Source: an uncultured Lachnospiraceae bacterium
Lineage (GTDB): Bacteria > Bacillota > Clostridia > Lachnospirales > Lachnospiraceae
Length of the DNA: 64,000 nt
Assembly (NCBI GenBank): GCA_900316665.1
Contig: ONDV01000019.1
Location: 1 to 64,000 of the forward strand
Direction of reading: 5' to 3'
Shown: in pieces, positions 17,081 to 26,621 of the stretch
Numbering within the stretch: position 1 is the first letter of the stretch
Layout: every line of letters starts with the position of its first letter
The notes under the pieces: model-generated
Told to the model about the DNA's origin: nothing
Seen by the model: only the letters and a program-made list of their open reading frames with translations
The model's database searches: none
Position numbers and translations under genes: made by a program

Positions 17081-17763
17081 TGCGATACATACTGGCTTCG
17101 GCGGAGACATTATCGAATTATCCGCCTGAAATGATAGGATCCATGGAGGCTTCTCTGCCGGATTCATTCAGAAAACGCTTCAGTTCCATAAAACCGGGAC
17201 AGGAAAGGAGCGTGCGGGTTTTATCTTATTATCTGCTTGAGGGTCTCTTTCTGAAAGCCGGTATAAACGAACCGTATATTCTGGAAGAGATCAAATACGG
17301 TAAGCCTGTCTTCTCCGGACGTCCGGACATATCTTTTTCCATAAGCCACAGCGGCCGGTACGCCGCTGTCGCTGTTTATCTGAATGACTCTTCCGAGAAT
17401 TGCTCTGTCGGGATAGACGTAGAGGATCTGGGTATTCAGGGACGGCCTGAAAAAAACTTACTTAAGATGGCGAGACGTTTTTTCATGCAGCAGGACAGGT
17501 CTTTTATAAGAAAATCATCTGACGTTCGCGAGAGTTTTTTCAGGATCTGGACAATGAAGGAGGCATCAACAAAAGCAAAAAACCTGATGCTTTCTGATGT
17601 CTTCAAGTCGGAGCCGTACAGTGTTTCCGATCCTTATATGGTGCAGCTGTTAAAAGCTGACGCCGTGCTTACCATTTATATGGATGGAAGGGAGATAGGA
17701 CCGGGTGATGTTCTCCTGTCCGGAACGCTCATGGAGGGACGAAGGGAAGAGCCGCTGGAGTAA
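17080..17763 (+). CDS. 4'-phosphopantetheinyl transferase (Sfp type)
   Basis: A 227-residue protein that would transfer phosphopantetheine from CoA to carrier proteins. The family signature is present in two parts: GIDVEDL near residue 113 (metal-binding acidic residues) and FFRIWTMKEASTKA near residue 157, together with FSISHSGRYAAVAV in the middle. The C-terminal third is less conserved. It begins inside the mscL stop. No polyketide or peptide synthetase gene is in the window, so its target carrier protein is not known. Confidence 0.85.
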   Translation: MRYILASAETLSNYPPEMIGSMEASLPDSFRKRFSSIKPGQERSVRVLSYYLLEGLFLKAGINEPYILEEIKYGKPVFSGRPDISFSISHSGRYAAVAVYLNDSSENCSVGIDVEDLGIQGRPEKNLLKMARRFFMQQDRSFIRKSSDVRESFFRIWTMKEASTKAKNLMLSDVFKSEPYSVSDPYMVQLLKADAVLTIYMDGREIGPGDVLLSGTLMEGRREEPLE

Positions 17764-17787
17764 AGACGTGGTCTGGTAAAATGTTTC

Positions 17788-17870
17788 AATGTTCGCCACC
17801 ATCTGTGCATCTCATGGCTTGAATGAATCCTTGCATCGAAGTTTTTCATTATTTATGTGGGAAGTTTTAG
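17788..17870. repeat. Half element of the palindromic repeat family (site R4)
   Basis: Matches only the right half of the element at 53307-53583: the GCCACCATCTGTGCATCTC segment, the GAATCCTTGCA segment, and the end GTGGGAAGTTTTAG at 17857-17870. The left half is absent. It lies between the phosphopantetheinyl transferase and thiE and ends 31 bases before the thiE ATG. Confidence 0.85.
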
Positions 17871-17901
17871 TATATTATTATTAGTTTCAAGGATCTTTGA
17901 T

Positions 17902-18537
17902 ATGAATAAATCCGATCTATTACTTTACGCTGTGACGGACCGCGGAAATCTTTCTGATGGCAAGACGCTTGCGGATGCTGTTTTGGATGCACTTTCAGGC
18001 GGCGTTACCATGGTTCAGTACAGAGAAAAGAATATTATTGATAAGAAAAAGAGGATTACCGAGGCAGGAATGATTCTGGACATCTGCCACGCTAAAAATG
18101 TTCCTCTTATCATAGATGATGACATAGAACTCGCCATTTCAATCGGAGCTGACGGGGTGCATGTAGGTCAGTCCGATACGCCTCCTGCTGTCGCAAGACA
18201 GCTTATAGGACCGGACAGGATTCTTGGTGTGACGGCAAAGTCATGCAAGATGGCAGTTAGTGCGGAAGCATATGGAGCGGATTATCTCGGCTGCGGCGCC
18301 TTGTTTTCCACATTGACAAAGAGTGATGCCGTTCCGATGAGCATCGATACGCTGAAAAAAATAACAGGTTCGGTCAGGATCCCTGTTGTGGCTATCGGCG
18401 GCATCAACGAAAAAAATGTCCGGCTTCTTTCCGGAACCCACATTGCGGGAGCTGCTGTCTCGGGCGGAATTTTCGCGCAGGAGGATATAAGAAAAGCGGC
18501 TCGTTCATTGAAGTCATCTCTTATTGAGATCGTCTGA
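17902..18537 (+). CDS. thiE: Thiamine-phosphate synthase
   Basis: A 211-residue TIM-barrel enzyme joining hydroxymethylpyrimidine pyrophosphate to the thiazole phosphate. Seen: VQYREKN (about residues 36-42), IDDDIELA, GVHVGQSD around residue 90, and the phosphate-binding VVAIGGIN and AAVSGGIF near the C-terminus. The ATG at 17902 has AAGGA upstream; an earlier in-frame ATG is inside repeat R4 and is unlikely. thiD follows 13 bases later. I see no TPP riboswitch upstream. Confidence 0.92.
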   Translation: MNKSDLLLYAVTDRGNLSDGKTLADAVLDALSGGVTMVQYREKNIIDKKKRITEAGMILDICHAKNVPLIIDDDIELAISIGADGVHVGQSDTPPAVARQLIGPDRILGVTAKSCKMAVSAEAYGADYLGCGALFSTLTKSDAVPMSIDTLKKITGSVRIPVVAIGGINEKNVRLLSGTHIAGAAVSGGIFAQEDIRKAARSLKSSLIEIV

Positions 18538-18550
18538 AGCGGGGTGAAAA

Positions 18551-19339
18551 ATGCATACGGTACTTACGATCGCAGGCTCGGATTCGATAGGTGGAGCGGG
18601 GATTCAGGCTGACCTTAAGACTATGTGCGCTCATCATGTCTACGGAATGAGTGCTGTCACTGCTCTTACTGCCCAGAATACTCTCGGCGTGAAAAGCATT
18701 ATGAATGTGACGCCGGAATTTCTCTCTGATGAGATAGACAGTGTCTTTTCTGATATCAGGCCTGACGCAGTGAAGATAGGAATGACCATGCTGCCGGAGC
18801 TGATCCGGGTGATAGCCGACCGGCTGTCGTTTTACGGAGCAAAAAATATTGTGACGGATCCTGTGATGATATCGTCTACAGGGAAAAAGCTGATGAGTGA
18901 TGAAGCATTTTTTGCTTTGATAGAAAAGCTTCTTCCCCTTTCGGATCTTATCACGCCAAATATACCTGAGGCAGCAGCGATCTTGTCGGAAAATATAGAG
19001 AACAGAGACGATATGGAGAGAGCTGCAAAGACCATGGCAGATAAATTTTGTACATCTGTATTATTAAAGGGCGGTCATCTGTCCGGGGACTGTGACGATG
19101 TGCTCTGCACTGATGCCGGAGAGATTTTCTGGTATGAAAATAAGAGGATCGATAATCCAAACACTCACGGGACAGGATGTACATTGAGCAGCGCGATAGC
19201 ATGCAATCTTGCAATGGGTTATGGTATTATAGAGTCTGTGAAACATGCCAAAGCGTACGTCACAGGAGCAATTGAAGCCGGTCTCGACTTGGGTCACGGC
19301 AGCGGTCCCATGGATCATGCATTTGTATTCAAAAAATGA
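18551..19339 (+). CDS. thiD: Hydroxymethylpyrimidine (phosphate) kinase
   Basis: A 262-residue ribokinase-fold kinase that phosphorylates the pyrimidine precursor of thiamine. Seen: TIAGSDSIGGAGIQADLKT at the N-terminus, KIGMT near residue 76, DPVMISSTG near 103, and the anion-hole sequence NTHGTGCTLSSAI near residue 203. The start follows GGGGTGA. With thiE it covers the final pyrimidine activation and coupling steps; thiC, thiG and the thiazole genes are not in this window. Confidence 0.93.
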   Translation: MHTVLTIAGSDSIGGAGIQADLKTMCAHHVYGMSAVTALTAQNTLGVKSIMNVTPEFLSDEIDSVFSDIRPDAVKIGMTMLPELIRVIADRLSFYGAKNIVTDPVMISSTGKKLMSDEAFFALIEKLLPLSDLITPNIPEAAAILSENIENRDDMERAAKTMADKFCTSVLLKGGHLSGDCDDVLCTDAGEIFWYENKRIDNPNTHGTGCTLSSAIACNLAMGYGIIESVKHAKAYVTGAIEAGLDLGHGSGPMDHAFVFKK

Positions 19340-19377
19340 ATATAATGGAAAAGGATAAAATTACTGAGATGAATATA

Positions 19378-19396
19378 TTTCACTTATATAGTGAAA
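19378..19396. other. Inverted repeat upstream of the ilvN promoter
   Basis: TTTCACT (19378-19384) and AGTGAAA (19390-19396) separated by five A/T bases, 19 bases upstream of the ilvN -35 box and 39 bases after thiD. It could be an operator or a weak terminator for thiD; the sequence does not decide. Confidence 0.4.
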
Positions 19397-19414
19397 AATA
19401 ATTCAATTTTGATA

Positions 19415-19442
19415 TTGACTATAAGTTTCAAAGTGTTAAAAT
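19415..19442 (+). promoter_or_regulatory. Promoter of ilvN
   Basis: TTGACT (19415-19420), 16-base spacer, TAAAAT (19437-19442). Expected start near 19449, leaving a leader of about 20 bases with AAGGAGA. No T-box or peptide leader is visible in so short a leader. Confidence 0.6.
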
Positions 19443-19469
19443 CATCACTATCAGGCAAGGAGATAGGAA

Positions 19470-19976
19470 ATGAGAAAACAAGTCTTATCCATACTGGTTG
19501 AGAATACGCCCGCGCTTCTTTCGCACGTGGCAGGGCTTTTCAGCCGGAGAGGATACAATATCGACAGCATATCGGCAGGAGTTACGGCCGATCCCAGAGT
19601 TACAAGGATCACGATCGTCACATCCGGTGATGAGATGATTCTTGAGCAGATCGAGAAGCAGGTCGAGAAACTTGAGGATGTTTTACATGTGCAGATCCTC
19701 GATCCTGATCAGTCAGTTCAGAGAGAGCTCATGCTTGTAAAGATCAGAGCCAGGACAGAAGACAGACAGAATGTCTTGTCCATTTCCGATATCTTTCACG
19801 GCAAGGTCGTTGATGTCACTCACGACAGCATGGTGATAGAGGTCACGGGGCATGAAGACAAGCTCAGTTCATTCCTTGACATGCTTGACGGATACGAGAT
19901 ACTGGAACTTGCGAGGACCGGTATCACAGGTCTCACCAGAGGAGCTGACGACGTGTATTTCGTCAAAGATATTTAA
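19470..19976 (+). CDS. ilvN: Acetolactate synthase small (regulatory) subunit
   Basis: A 168-residue protein with an N-terminal ACT domain (about residues 1-75, LVENTPALLSHVAGLFSRRGYNI) that binds valine and controls the catalytic subunit, followed by the usual C-terminal domain. The large subunit gene (ilvB) is not adjacent on either side and must lie elsewhere. ilvC follows after 93 bases. Confidence 0.93.
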   Translation: MRKQVLSILVENTPALLSHVAGLFSRRGYNIDSISAGVTADPRVTRITIVTSGDEMILEQIEKQVEKLEDVLHVQILDPDQSVQRELMLVKIRARTEDRQNVLSISDIFHGKVVDVTHDSMVIEVTGHEDKLSSFLDMLDGYEILELARTGITGLTRGADDVYFVKDI

Positions 19977-20012
19977 TATGGTACCTGCAGCTGCAAAGCA
20001 GCTTGGTAATAA

Positions 20013-21101
<1,089 letters not shown>

Positions 21102-21146
21102 ACATAAGTACATTAATTATCCTTTTTGGGTTACAGAACATTTAGA

Positions 21147-21189
21147 GCCATCATCCCACGGTTTTAACCGTGGGATGATGGCCCTTTTT
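21147..21189 (+). terminator. Intrinsic terminator after ilvC
   Basis: A perfect 17-bp stem starting GCCATCATCCCACGG, followed by CCTTTTT. It lies between convergent ilvC and the AP2 gene and, with its T-run on the + side, mainly serves ilvC. Confidence 0.92.
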
Positions 21190-21198
21190 GGTGATTGA

Positions 21199-22002
21199 CT
21201 ATCTCTGTTTCAAAAAGTATTCTACAGCAGCTCTGAAATGTTCGGGAAGTATGATTCTCGAATAGATCTGGGCATATTCGGAAGCTCGTATACTTTCAAT
21301 ATAATTTTGCGGGAAGGTTTTTTTGATCAGGCTGTTTTTTACATAATCGACAGCTTTATTGTATGCAATCGCGGCTTCTATTTCATCGTTATATATTCCT
21401 ATCCTGAAATCACCGTTCAGATGAATTCTTGCTTCAAATCCGAAAGGCTTTTGTTCTCTCAGGGCTATGACGCCGTGGTAGTGAGAATAGATGATTATGT
21501 TTGCACGGCGCATATCGGTTCTGTCTCCATTGGCGAATGCGTAGTCACGTCCCGGAACCGCGTAGTTTTTCACCCCGTACCTGGACAGGACCCTGTACTG
21601 GGATCCGTAATCATTGACATAAAATGAGCCGCCTCGGGTAAGTATTCTGTGACCGGAATAATAGAAGAGGTCATCCGTATCGAATTTGAGTTCTCTTCCG
21701 TCATGCAGAAAATAGGAAAGATAATCTTTCCGCATATATATAGGTGTGGGAATGTATATGCCGTTGTCACGGAGATTTATTATGGACACGGCCTTATCAT
21801 ATGGAAGAAATGTGGTTCTGGCACGGAAATTGTCTATGGTGCAGCTGCTGTCATTGCGCAGCCTTGCGGCTTCCATATACGCACTGTGAGCTTCTTCTTC
21901 AGTATCGTACCCGCCGAGCGAAATGTGGTGGGTACGTATATTGATAGATGAACGGTAATATATTTCTCCGTTTTTTTTCTGCGCTATATATGCACCCTCC
22001 AT
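21199..22002 (-). CDS. Protein with two AP2-like DNA-binding domains and a degenerate HNH-like centre
   Basis: A 267-residue protein. Residues 1-48 fit an AP2-like fold (SSINIRTHHISLGGYDTEEEA, then AYMEAARL). Residues about 172-218 repeat the pattern (FEARIHLNGDFRIGIYND, then AAIAYNKAVDY). Between them, FANGDRTDMRRANI looks like the tail of an HNH homing endonuclease (usually HHIDGNKLNNRxxNL), but the paired histidines are gone. So it resembles a homing-endonuclease-derived protein that kept DNA binding and probably lost cutting. The start at 22002 has GGAGA upstream. It is a single gene between the ilvC terminator and repeat R5. Target and role are unknown. Confidence 0.65.
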   Translation of the reverse strand: MEGAYIAQKKNGEIYYRSSINIRTHHISLGGYDTEEEAHSAYMEAARLRNDSSCTIDNFRARTTFLPYDKAVSIINLRDNGIYIPTPIYMRKDYLSYFLHDGRELKFDTDDLFYYSGHRILTRGGSFYVNDYGSQYRVLSRYGVKNYAVPGRDYAFANGDRTDMRRANIIIYSHYHGVIALREQKPFGFEARIHLNGDFRIGIYNDEIEAAIAYNKAVDYVKNSLIKKTFPQNYIESIRASEYAQIYSRIILPEHFRAAVEYFLKQR

Positions 22003-22020
22003 GGCATATTCTCCAATTCC

Positions 22021-22110
22021 AATGTTGATGATACCACTGTGACATCTGAAAGCAAAAAACTAATGAATCCTTGCAACAAAGATTTTCATTATTGATGTTG
22101 GAAGTATCAG
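22021..22110. repeat. Degenerate half element of the palindromic repeat family (site R5)
   Basis: Matches the right half of the family with many changes: ACCACTGTGACATCT, AATGAATCCTTGCAACAAAG, and a decayed end GATGTTGGAAGTATCAG. It lies just upstream of the AP2 gene start and about 100 bases before leuC. Confidence 0.75.
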
Positions 22111-22208
22111 TTCATAATAATTTTACGAGTTTTTCTTTGTGCTTTCAATGAATTTAGTCTGATAATATGATAGAATATCTAGAAAATGTGTGTTGTAAGG
22201 AGGTACTC

Positions 22209-23471
22209 ATGGGAATGACTATGACGGAGAAGATTCTCGCGGCTCACGCGGGGCTTCCCTCAGTAACCGCTGGACAGCTTATCGAGGCTGATCTGGATCT
22301 CGTGCTTGGCAATGATATTACAACTCCGGTTGCCATAGATGTAATCGGAAATGTAAAAAAGGAAGGTGTATTCGATAAGGACAAAATAGCTCTTGTAATG
22401 GATCATTTCGTTCCGAATAAGGATATCAAATCAGCTGAACACTGCAAGATGGTTCGGAATTTTGCCTGCAGGAATAATATCACAAACTATTTTGATGTCG
22501 GCGAGATGGGGATCGAGCATGCTCTTCTGCCGGAGAAAGGTCTGGTAGTAGCCGGAGATGCTGTGATTGGAGCAGATTCGCATACATGTACATACGGAGC
22601 GCTCGGGGCTTTTTCCACCGGAGTAGGCTCTACGGATATGGCAGCAGGTATGGCTACGGGAAAAGCCTGGTTCAAAGTACCGTCTGCTATAAAAGTGGTT
22701 CTTCATGGCAAGCCCGGGCCCTTTATCAGCGGCAAGGATGTGATCCTTTATCTCATCGGTGAGATAGGAGTGGACGGCGCTCTTTATCAGTCGCTGGAAT
22801 TTACAGGCGACGGAGTATCATATCTTACAATGGATGACCGCTTCACGATTGCAAATATGGCTATAGAGGCAGGCGCAAAGAACGGAATATTCCCCGTAGA
22901 TGATCTGACGCTTGAATATATCAGCGCTCACTCTGAGAGGAAACCTGTAATCTATGAGGCTGATCCCGATGCTGAATATGTAAAGACCATAGATATTGAT
23001 TTGTCAACGCTCAGACCCACAGTCGCATATCCTCATCTTCCGGAAAATACGCACCCGGTAGAAGAGGCAAAGGACATTGCCATAGATCAGGTAGTGATCG
23101 GTTCATGCACCAACGGCAGAATTTCCGATCTTCGTATAGCGGCGGATATCATGAAGGGCAGAAAGGTCAAGAAGGGAATAAGAGTCATAATTATTCCCGC
23201 TACGCAGAAGATATATCTTGAAGCTATGGAAAAGGGATATCTGAAGACCTTCATTGAGGCCGGAGCCGTGGTTTCGACTCCTACATGCGGTCCCTGCCTG
23301 GGAGGTTACATGGGCATACTGGCAAGCGGTGAAAAGTGCGTTTCTACAACCAACCGTAATTTTGTCGGACGTATGGGTGCCGTCGATTCGGAGATATATC
23401 TCGCGAGCCCTGCCGTGGCAGCGGCATCCGCTCTTACCGGATATATAACTGATCCGGCGGATATTGATTGA
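22209..23471 (+). CDS. leuC: 3-isopropylmalate dehydratase large subunit
   Basis: A 420-residue aconitase-family subunit; with LeuD it isomerises 2- to 3-isopropylmalate in leucine synthesis. The three cluster cysteines are in [19 protein letters not shown] and [10 protein letters not shown]. The length is that of the short bacterial/archaeal-like LeuC group. ATG at 22209 (MGMTMTEKI) follows AAGGAGG; the earlier in-frame ATG has no ribosome site. leuD starts 13 bases after the stop. leuA and leuB are not in the window. Confidence 0.93.
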   Translation: MGMTMTEKILAAHAGLPSVTAGQLIEADLDLVLGNDITTPVAIDVIGNVKKEGVFDKDKIALVMDHFVPNKDIKSAEHCKMVRNFACRNNITNYFDVGEMGIEHALLPEKGLVVAGDAVIGADSHTCTYGALGAFSTGVGSTDMAAGMATGKAWFKVPSAIKVVLHGKPGPFISGKDVILYLIGEIGVDGALYQSLEFTGDGVSYLTMDDRFTIANMAIEAGAKNGIFPVDDLTLEYISAHSERKPVIYEADPDAEYVKTIDIDLSTLRPTVAYPHLPENTHPVEEAKDIAIDQVVIGSCTNGRISDLRIAADIMKGRKVKKGIRVIIIPATQKIYLEAMEKGYLKTFIEAGAVVSTPTCGPCLGGYMGILASGEKCVSTTNRNFVGRMGAVDSEIYLASPAVAAASALTGYITDPADID

Positions 23472-23484
23472 AAGGAGGAATAAA

Positions 23485-23982
23485 ATGGAGAAAGCCATAG
23501 GAACAGTTCATGTCTTTCCTGATAATGTGGATACAGATGTAATAATCCCGGCAAGGTATCTGAATTCATCGGAACCATCGGAGCTTGCCGCACACTGCAT
23601 GGAGGACATCGATCCTGATTTCAATAAGCACATAAAACCTGGAGATATTATCGTCGCAGGTTCCAATTTCGGATGCGGTTCTTCAAGAGAGCATGCGCCG
23701 ATAGCAATAAAGGCTGCCGGCATCAGCTGCGTGATAGCAAAGACATTTGCCAGGATCTTCTACCGCAATTCAATAAATATAGGGCTTCCCATAATAGAAT
23801 GTCCTGAAGCTTCCGAGGAGATAAGAGGAGGCGACAGGGTAGAAGTGGATTTCAAAACAGGAATCATTACTGATAAGACCACTGGAAAGACTTATAAAGG
23901 ACAGCCGTTTCCTGAATTCATGCAGAAGCTTATCGATGCGGGCGGGCTTGTAAATTATATAAATCTCGGCGGAAACGTCTGA
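23485..23982 (+). CDS. leuD: 3-isopropylmalate dehydratase small subunit
   Basis: A 165-residue swivelling-domain subunit of the LeuCD enzyme. Seen: [14 protein letters not shown] (residues about 13-26), and [14 protein letters not shown] around residue 60, the substrate loop. The start follows AAAGGAGG. The short length matches the small-type LeuD that pairs with the LeuC form here. Its last codons fall in a sequence resembling the 38-bp tandem repeat that follows the gene. Confidence 0.93.
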   Translation: MEKAIGTVHVFPDNVDTDVIIPARYLNSSEPSELAAHCMEDIDPDFNKHIKPGDIIVAGSNFGCGSSREHAPIAIKAAGISCVIAKTFARIFYRNSINIGLPIIECPEASEEIRGGDRVEVDFKTGIITDKTTGKTYKGQPFPEFMQKLIDAGGLVNYINLGGNV

Positions 23983-23987
23983 TATGA

Positions 23988-24130
23988 TGTTACAAAAGTC
24001 CGGGCTGAGACGTCTCAGAAAATATTGTTACAATAATCCGGACTGAGCTGTCTCAGAATATATTGTTACAATGATCCGGACGGAGACGTCTCGATAAACA
24101 TTACTAAACTATCCGGATGGAACATCTGAA
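23988..24130. repeat. Tandem ~38-bp palindrome-bearing repeats between leuD and thrC
   Basis: Units start at 23988, 24026, 24064 and (degenerate) about 24099. Each begins TGTTAC and has ATCCGGAC-type sequence followed by a palindrome: CTGAGACGTCTCAG in unit 1, CTGAGCTGTCTCAG in unit 2, GGAGACGTCTC in unit 3. The end of leuD (GGAAACGTCTGAT) looks like part of a further unit. No T-run follows any of the hairpins. Unrelated to the other repeat families of the window. Confidence 0.85.
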
Positions 24131-24155
24131 ATCTTCATTTACGAGAGGATAAAAA

Positions 24156-25646
24156 ATGTCACTTAAGTATGTAAGCACCAGAAACAAAAATGATGTAAGG
24201 ACAGCGTCTCTTGCCATTCTTCAGGGTCTGGCACCGGACGGAGGTCTCTATGTGCCGACAGAGATCCCTGCTCTTGACAAGAGTATGAAAGAACTGTCGG
24301 AGATGAGCTATCAGGAGATAGCCTATAATGTAATGAAGCTTTTCTTCACCGATTTTACCGAAGAGGAGCTCAGACACTGTGTAAACAGCGCCTATGACAG
24401 CAAATTCGATACCCCTTTGATATGCCCTCTTGTAAAGACTGACATGGCTTATTACCTTGAACTTTTCCATGGGAAAACAATAGCTTTCAAGGACATGGCT
24501 CTGTCGATCCTGCCTTATCTCATGACTACGTCAGCAAGGAAGAACAATATAAAAAATGATATCGTTATCCTGACAGCCACATCAGGCGATACCGGAAAGG
24601 CAGCTCTTGCGGGCTTTGCTGATGTGCCGGGTACCAAGATCATTGTTTTCTATCCCAAGGACGGTGTCAGCGAGATTCAGAAAATGCAGATGGTCACCCA
24701 GAAGGGCGATAATACATTCGTAGTCGGAATCAACGGTAATTTTGATGAAGCCCAGACAGGTGTGAAGCGGATGTTCAATGACAAAGAGTTGAATGATACC
24801 CTGTCAAAAGGCGGATATCAGTTTTCATCAGCAAATTCCATCAACATAGGACGTCTGATACCTCAGGTGGCTTATTATGTGGCAAGCTATGCAAGGCTTC
24901 TCGCCAATAAGGAGATCGAGGACGGAGAAAAGATAAATGTGACGGTGCCGACCGGGAATTTCGGCAACATCCTTGCGGCATACTACGCAAAGCAGATGGG
25001 TACGCCAATTGACAAGCTTATCTGCGCTTCAAATATGAATAACGTTCTTACTGATTTCTTCAGAACCGGAGTATATAACAGGAAGAGAGATTTCCATCTC
25101 ACAATGTCTCCGTCAATGGATATTCTGATATCTTCAAATCTTGAGAGACTTATCTATCATATTGAAGGGGATTCCGCAGAGAAGACCGTGATGCTCATGA
25201 ATGAGCTTAAGGACGACGGTGAATATGAGATAAAGCCGGAGGACCTTCGTGCGTCAGTGCCTGAATTCTATGGCGATTTTGCAAGTGAAGATGAGACCGC
25301 CGATGAGATAAGGACTGTATATAACGACTGCGGTTATGTGATTGACACACATACAGCCGTTGCCAGCCGTGTATGCAGGAAATATAAGGACAAGACCGGT
25401 GATAAGACAAAGACTGTGATCGCGTCTACAGCCAGCCCATATAAGTTTACGAGATCTGTCATGAAGGCAATCGGATGCGATGATCCGTCACTCAGCGATA
25501 TAGATCTTACTGACAAGCTCTCAGCTGTCGCGAAGACCGATATACCTGACGCCATAAAAGAAATAAAAAATGCCGAGATCAGGCACAAGACTATCTGCGA
25601 AGTAAATGAGATGCAGAATACCGTGCTTAAGTTTCTCGGACTGTGA
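24156..25646 (+). CDS. thrC: Threonine synthase
   Basis: A 496-residue PLP enzyme converting phosphohomoserine to threonine. The PLP lysine lies in LFHGKTIAFKDMA at about residues 104-116, and the phosphate-binding loop is in TATSGDTGKAALAG. The length fits the long bacterial/yeast-like group. GAGAGGA precedes the ATG. The stop codon TGA lies in CTGTGACATCTC, which is the first part of repeat half-element R6, so the repeat appears to have replaced the original end of the gene. Aspartate semialdehyde for this pathway comes from Asd (4575-5660). Confidence 0.94.
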   Translation: MSLKYVSTRNKNDVRTASLAILQGLAPDGGLYVPTEIPALDKSMKELSEMSYQEIAYNVMKLFFTDFTEEELRHCVNSAYDSKFDTPLICPLVKTDMAYYLELFHGKTIAFKDMALSILPYLMTTSARKNNIKNDIVILTATSGDTGKAALAGFADVPGTKIIVFYPKDGVSEIQKMQMVTQKGDNTFVVGINGNFDEAQTGVKRMFNDKELNDTLSKGGYQFSSANSINIGRLIPQVAYYVASYARLLANKEIEDGEKINVTVPTGNFGNILAAYYAKQMGTPIDKLICASNMNNVLTDFFRTGVYNRKRDFHLTMSPSMDILISSNLERLIYHIEGDSAEKTVMLMNELKDDGEYEIKPEDLRASVPEFYGDFASEDETADEIRTVYNDCGYVIDTHTAVASRVCRKYKDKTGDKTKTVIASTASPYKFTRSVMKAIGCDDPSLSDIDLTDKLSAVAKTDIPDAIKEIKNAEIRHKTICEVNEMQNTVLKFLGL

Positions 25647-25710
25647 CATCTCATGGCTTCCACGAATCCTTGCAACGAAGATTTTAATTTTTTGATGTAG
25701 GAAGTTTTTG
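25641..25710. repeat. Half element overlapping the thrC stop (site R6)
   Basis: Begins with CTGTGACATCTCATGGC, as in the right half of R2/R8, then AATCCTTGCAACGAAGATTTT and an altered end GTAGGAAGTTTTTG. The first bases include the thrC TGA. It continues to about 40 bases from the end of the convergent gene. Confidence 0.82.
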
Positions 25711-25749
25711 TTAATAAACGCTGAAGTGTCAGGAAAATATATGTCGGTA

Positions 25750-26103
25750 TCAGAACGGCTTTATATACTTATCTTTCTTTACACGAAGCATATGTGAGAA
25801 ATATATCCAGACCGCAAGGAAGACGGCTACGGCAACTACAGATTCGACATAAGGAAATTTGAAGACTAAATTCAGAAATTCTTCTATGCCGAAACCGGCT
25901 GAGACCAGACCAAATATGATGCAGGGCATGAAGAGCTCGTTTACGAAGCTCTTTTCATCCCTGCATTTTTTCATTTCGTCAGGTGATACGAAGAGATCGC
26001 TTATATGACCGCTCTTCTTCATCTGGAATGCCTTTACTATGATAAATATTCCCAGTCCCAAAAGTATGATTCCAAATATAACCATTATTGTATTTTTGTT
26101 CAT
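25750..26103 (-). CDS. Small two- to three-helix membrane protein, unknown
   Basis: A 117-residue protein with hydrophobic segments at about residues 6-24, 58-75 and 87-105 (from MNKNTIMVIFG) and a charged middle section. I do not recognise the family. The ATG at 26103 has GAAAGGA upstream on the minus strand; an in-frame ATG 33 bases earlier lacks one. It stands alone between thrC and repeat R7. Confidence 0.6.
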   Translation of the reverse strand: MNKNTIMVIFGIILLGLGIFIIVKAFQMKKSGHISDLFVSPDEMKKCRDEKSFVNELFMPCIIFGLVSAGFGIEEFLNLVFKFPYVESVVAVAVFLAVWIYFSHMLRVKKDKYIKPF

Positions 26104-26166
26104 TGATTTTCCTTTCTCTTGATCACGGTTTGACATATGTCATATATTTTATGATTGTATCATATA

Positions 26167-26541
26167 CTAAAACTTCCCACATAAATAATGAAAAACTTCG
26201 TTGCAAGGATTCAATGAAGCCAAGAGATGCACAGATGGTGGCGAGCATTGTGTTTTTCGTTGTGAGCGAGCACGCTAGCTGCGGCTCGGAAACTGTAACA
26301 GCACGAAGTGGTGTTACATGTGTTGCATCATTAATGGTTGACAATCGTTCAAGCAGAAATGCTTCCTTGTAATATATTGCAACTGCAAGAATTAAATTCA
26401 AGCATTTCTGCGCGCTTTTGTCAGAGAGCCGCTAAAAAGCGCGTGCGAGCAAACAGAAAAACACAACTTGTGAGCCACCACTGTGCATCTCTTGGCAAGT
26501 TTCATTGAATCCTTGCAACGAAGATGCTCCATGTTAATTGA
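26167..26541. repeat. Longest copy of the palindromic repeat element, with an inserted hairpin module (site R7)
   Basis: Left end CTAAAACTTCCCAC at 26167. Left arm through GGTGGC near 26243, left core to about 26289, then a foreign hairpin of the 83-bp-module type (TGTAACAG... at 26294-26318), then TTGACAATCGTTCAAGCAG, a central palindrome around GCAGAAATGCT/AGCATTTCTGC, the right core (near 26410-26470) and right arm (26474-26520). The right end has ATGTTAATTGA instead of GTGGGAAGTTTTAG. The two cores are diverged inverted copies, so the entire 375 bp can fold on itself. No gene is seen. Confidence 0.88.
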
Positions 26542-26621
26542 TTTTTATATCATATATATCTTCTCGATATTAAGAAAATGGTGTAGAATTATGTAAAAGC
26601 AAATAGAAAAGGGGGATCGCT

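Noticed and set aside
17764..17901. TPP riboswitch ahead of thiE.
   Set aside because: The space is almost all repeat R4, and no CUGAGA or thi-box core is present.
26544..26589. Sigma-D (flagellar) promoter for the CheY-CheX pair, from CTCGATAT at 26563-26570.
   Set aside because: There is no TAAA-type -35 element at the right distance; a TAGAAT at 26584 without a good -35 is equally weak. No promoter is called.
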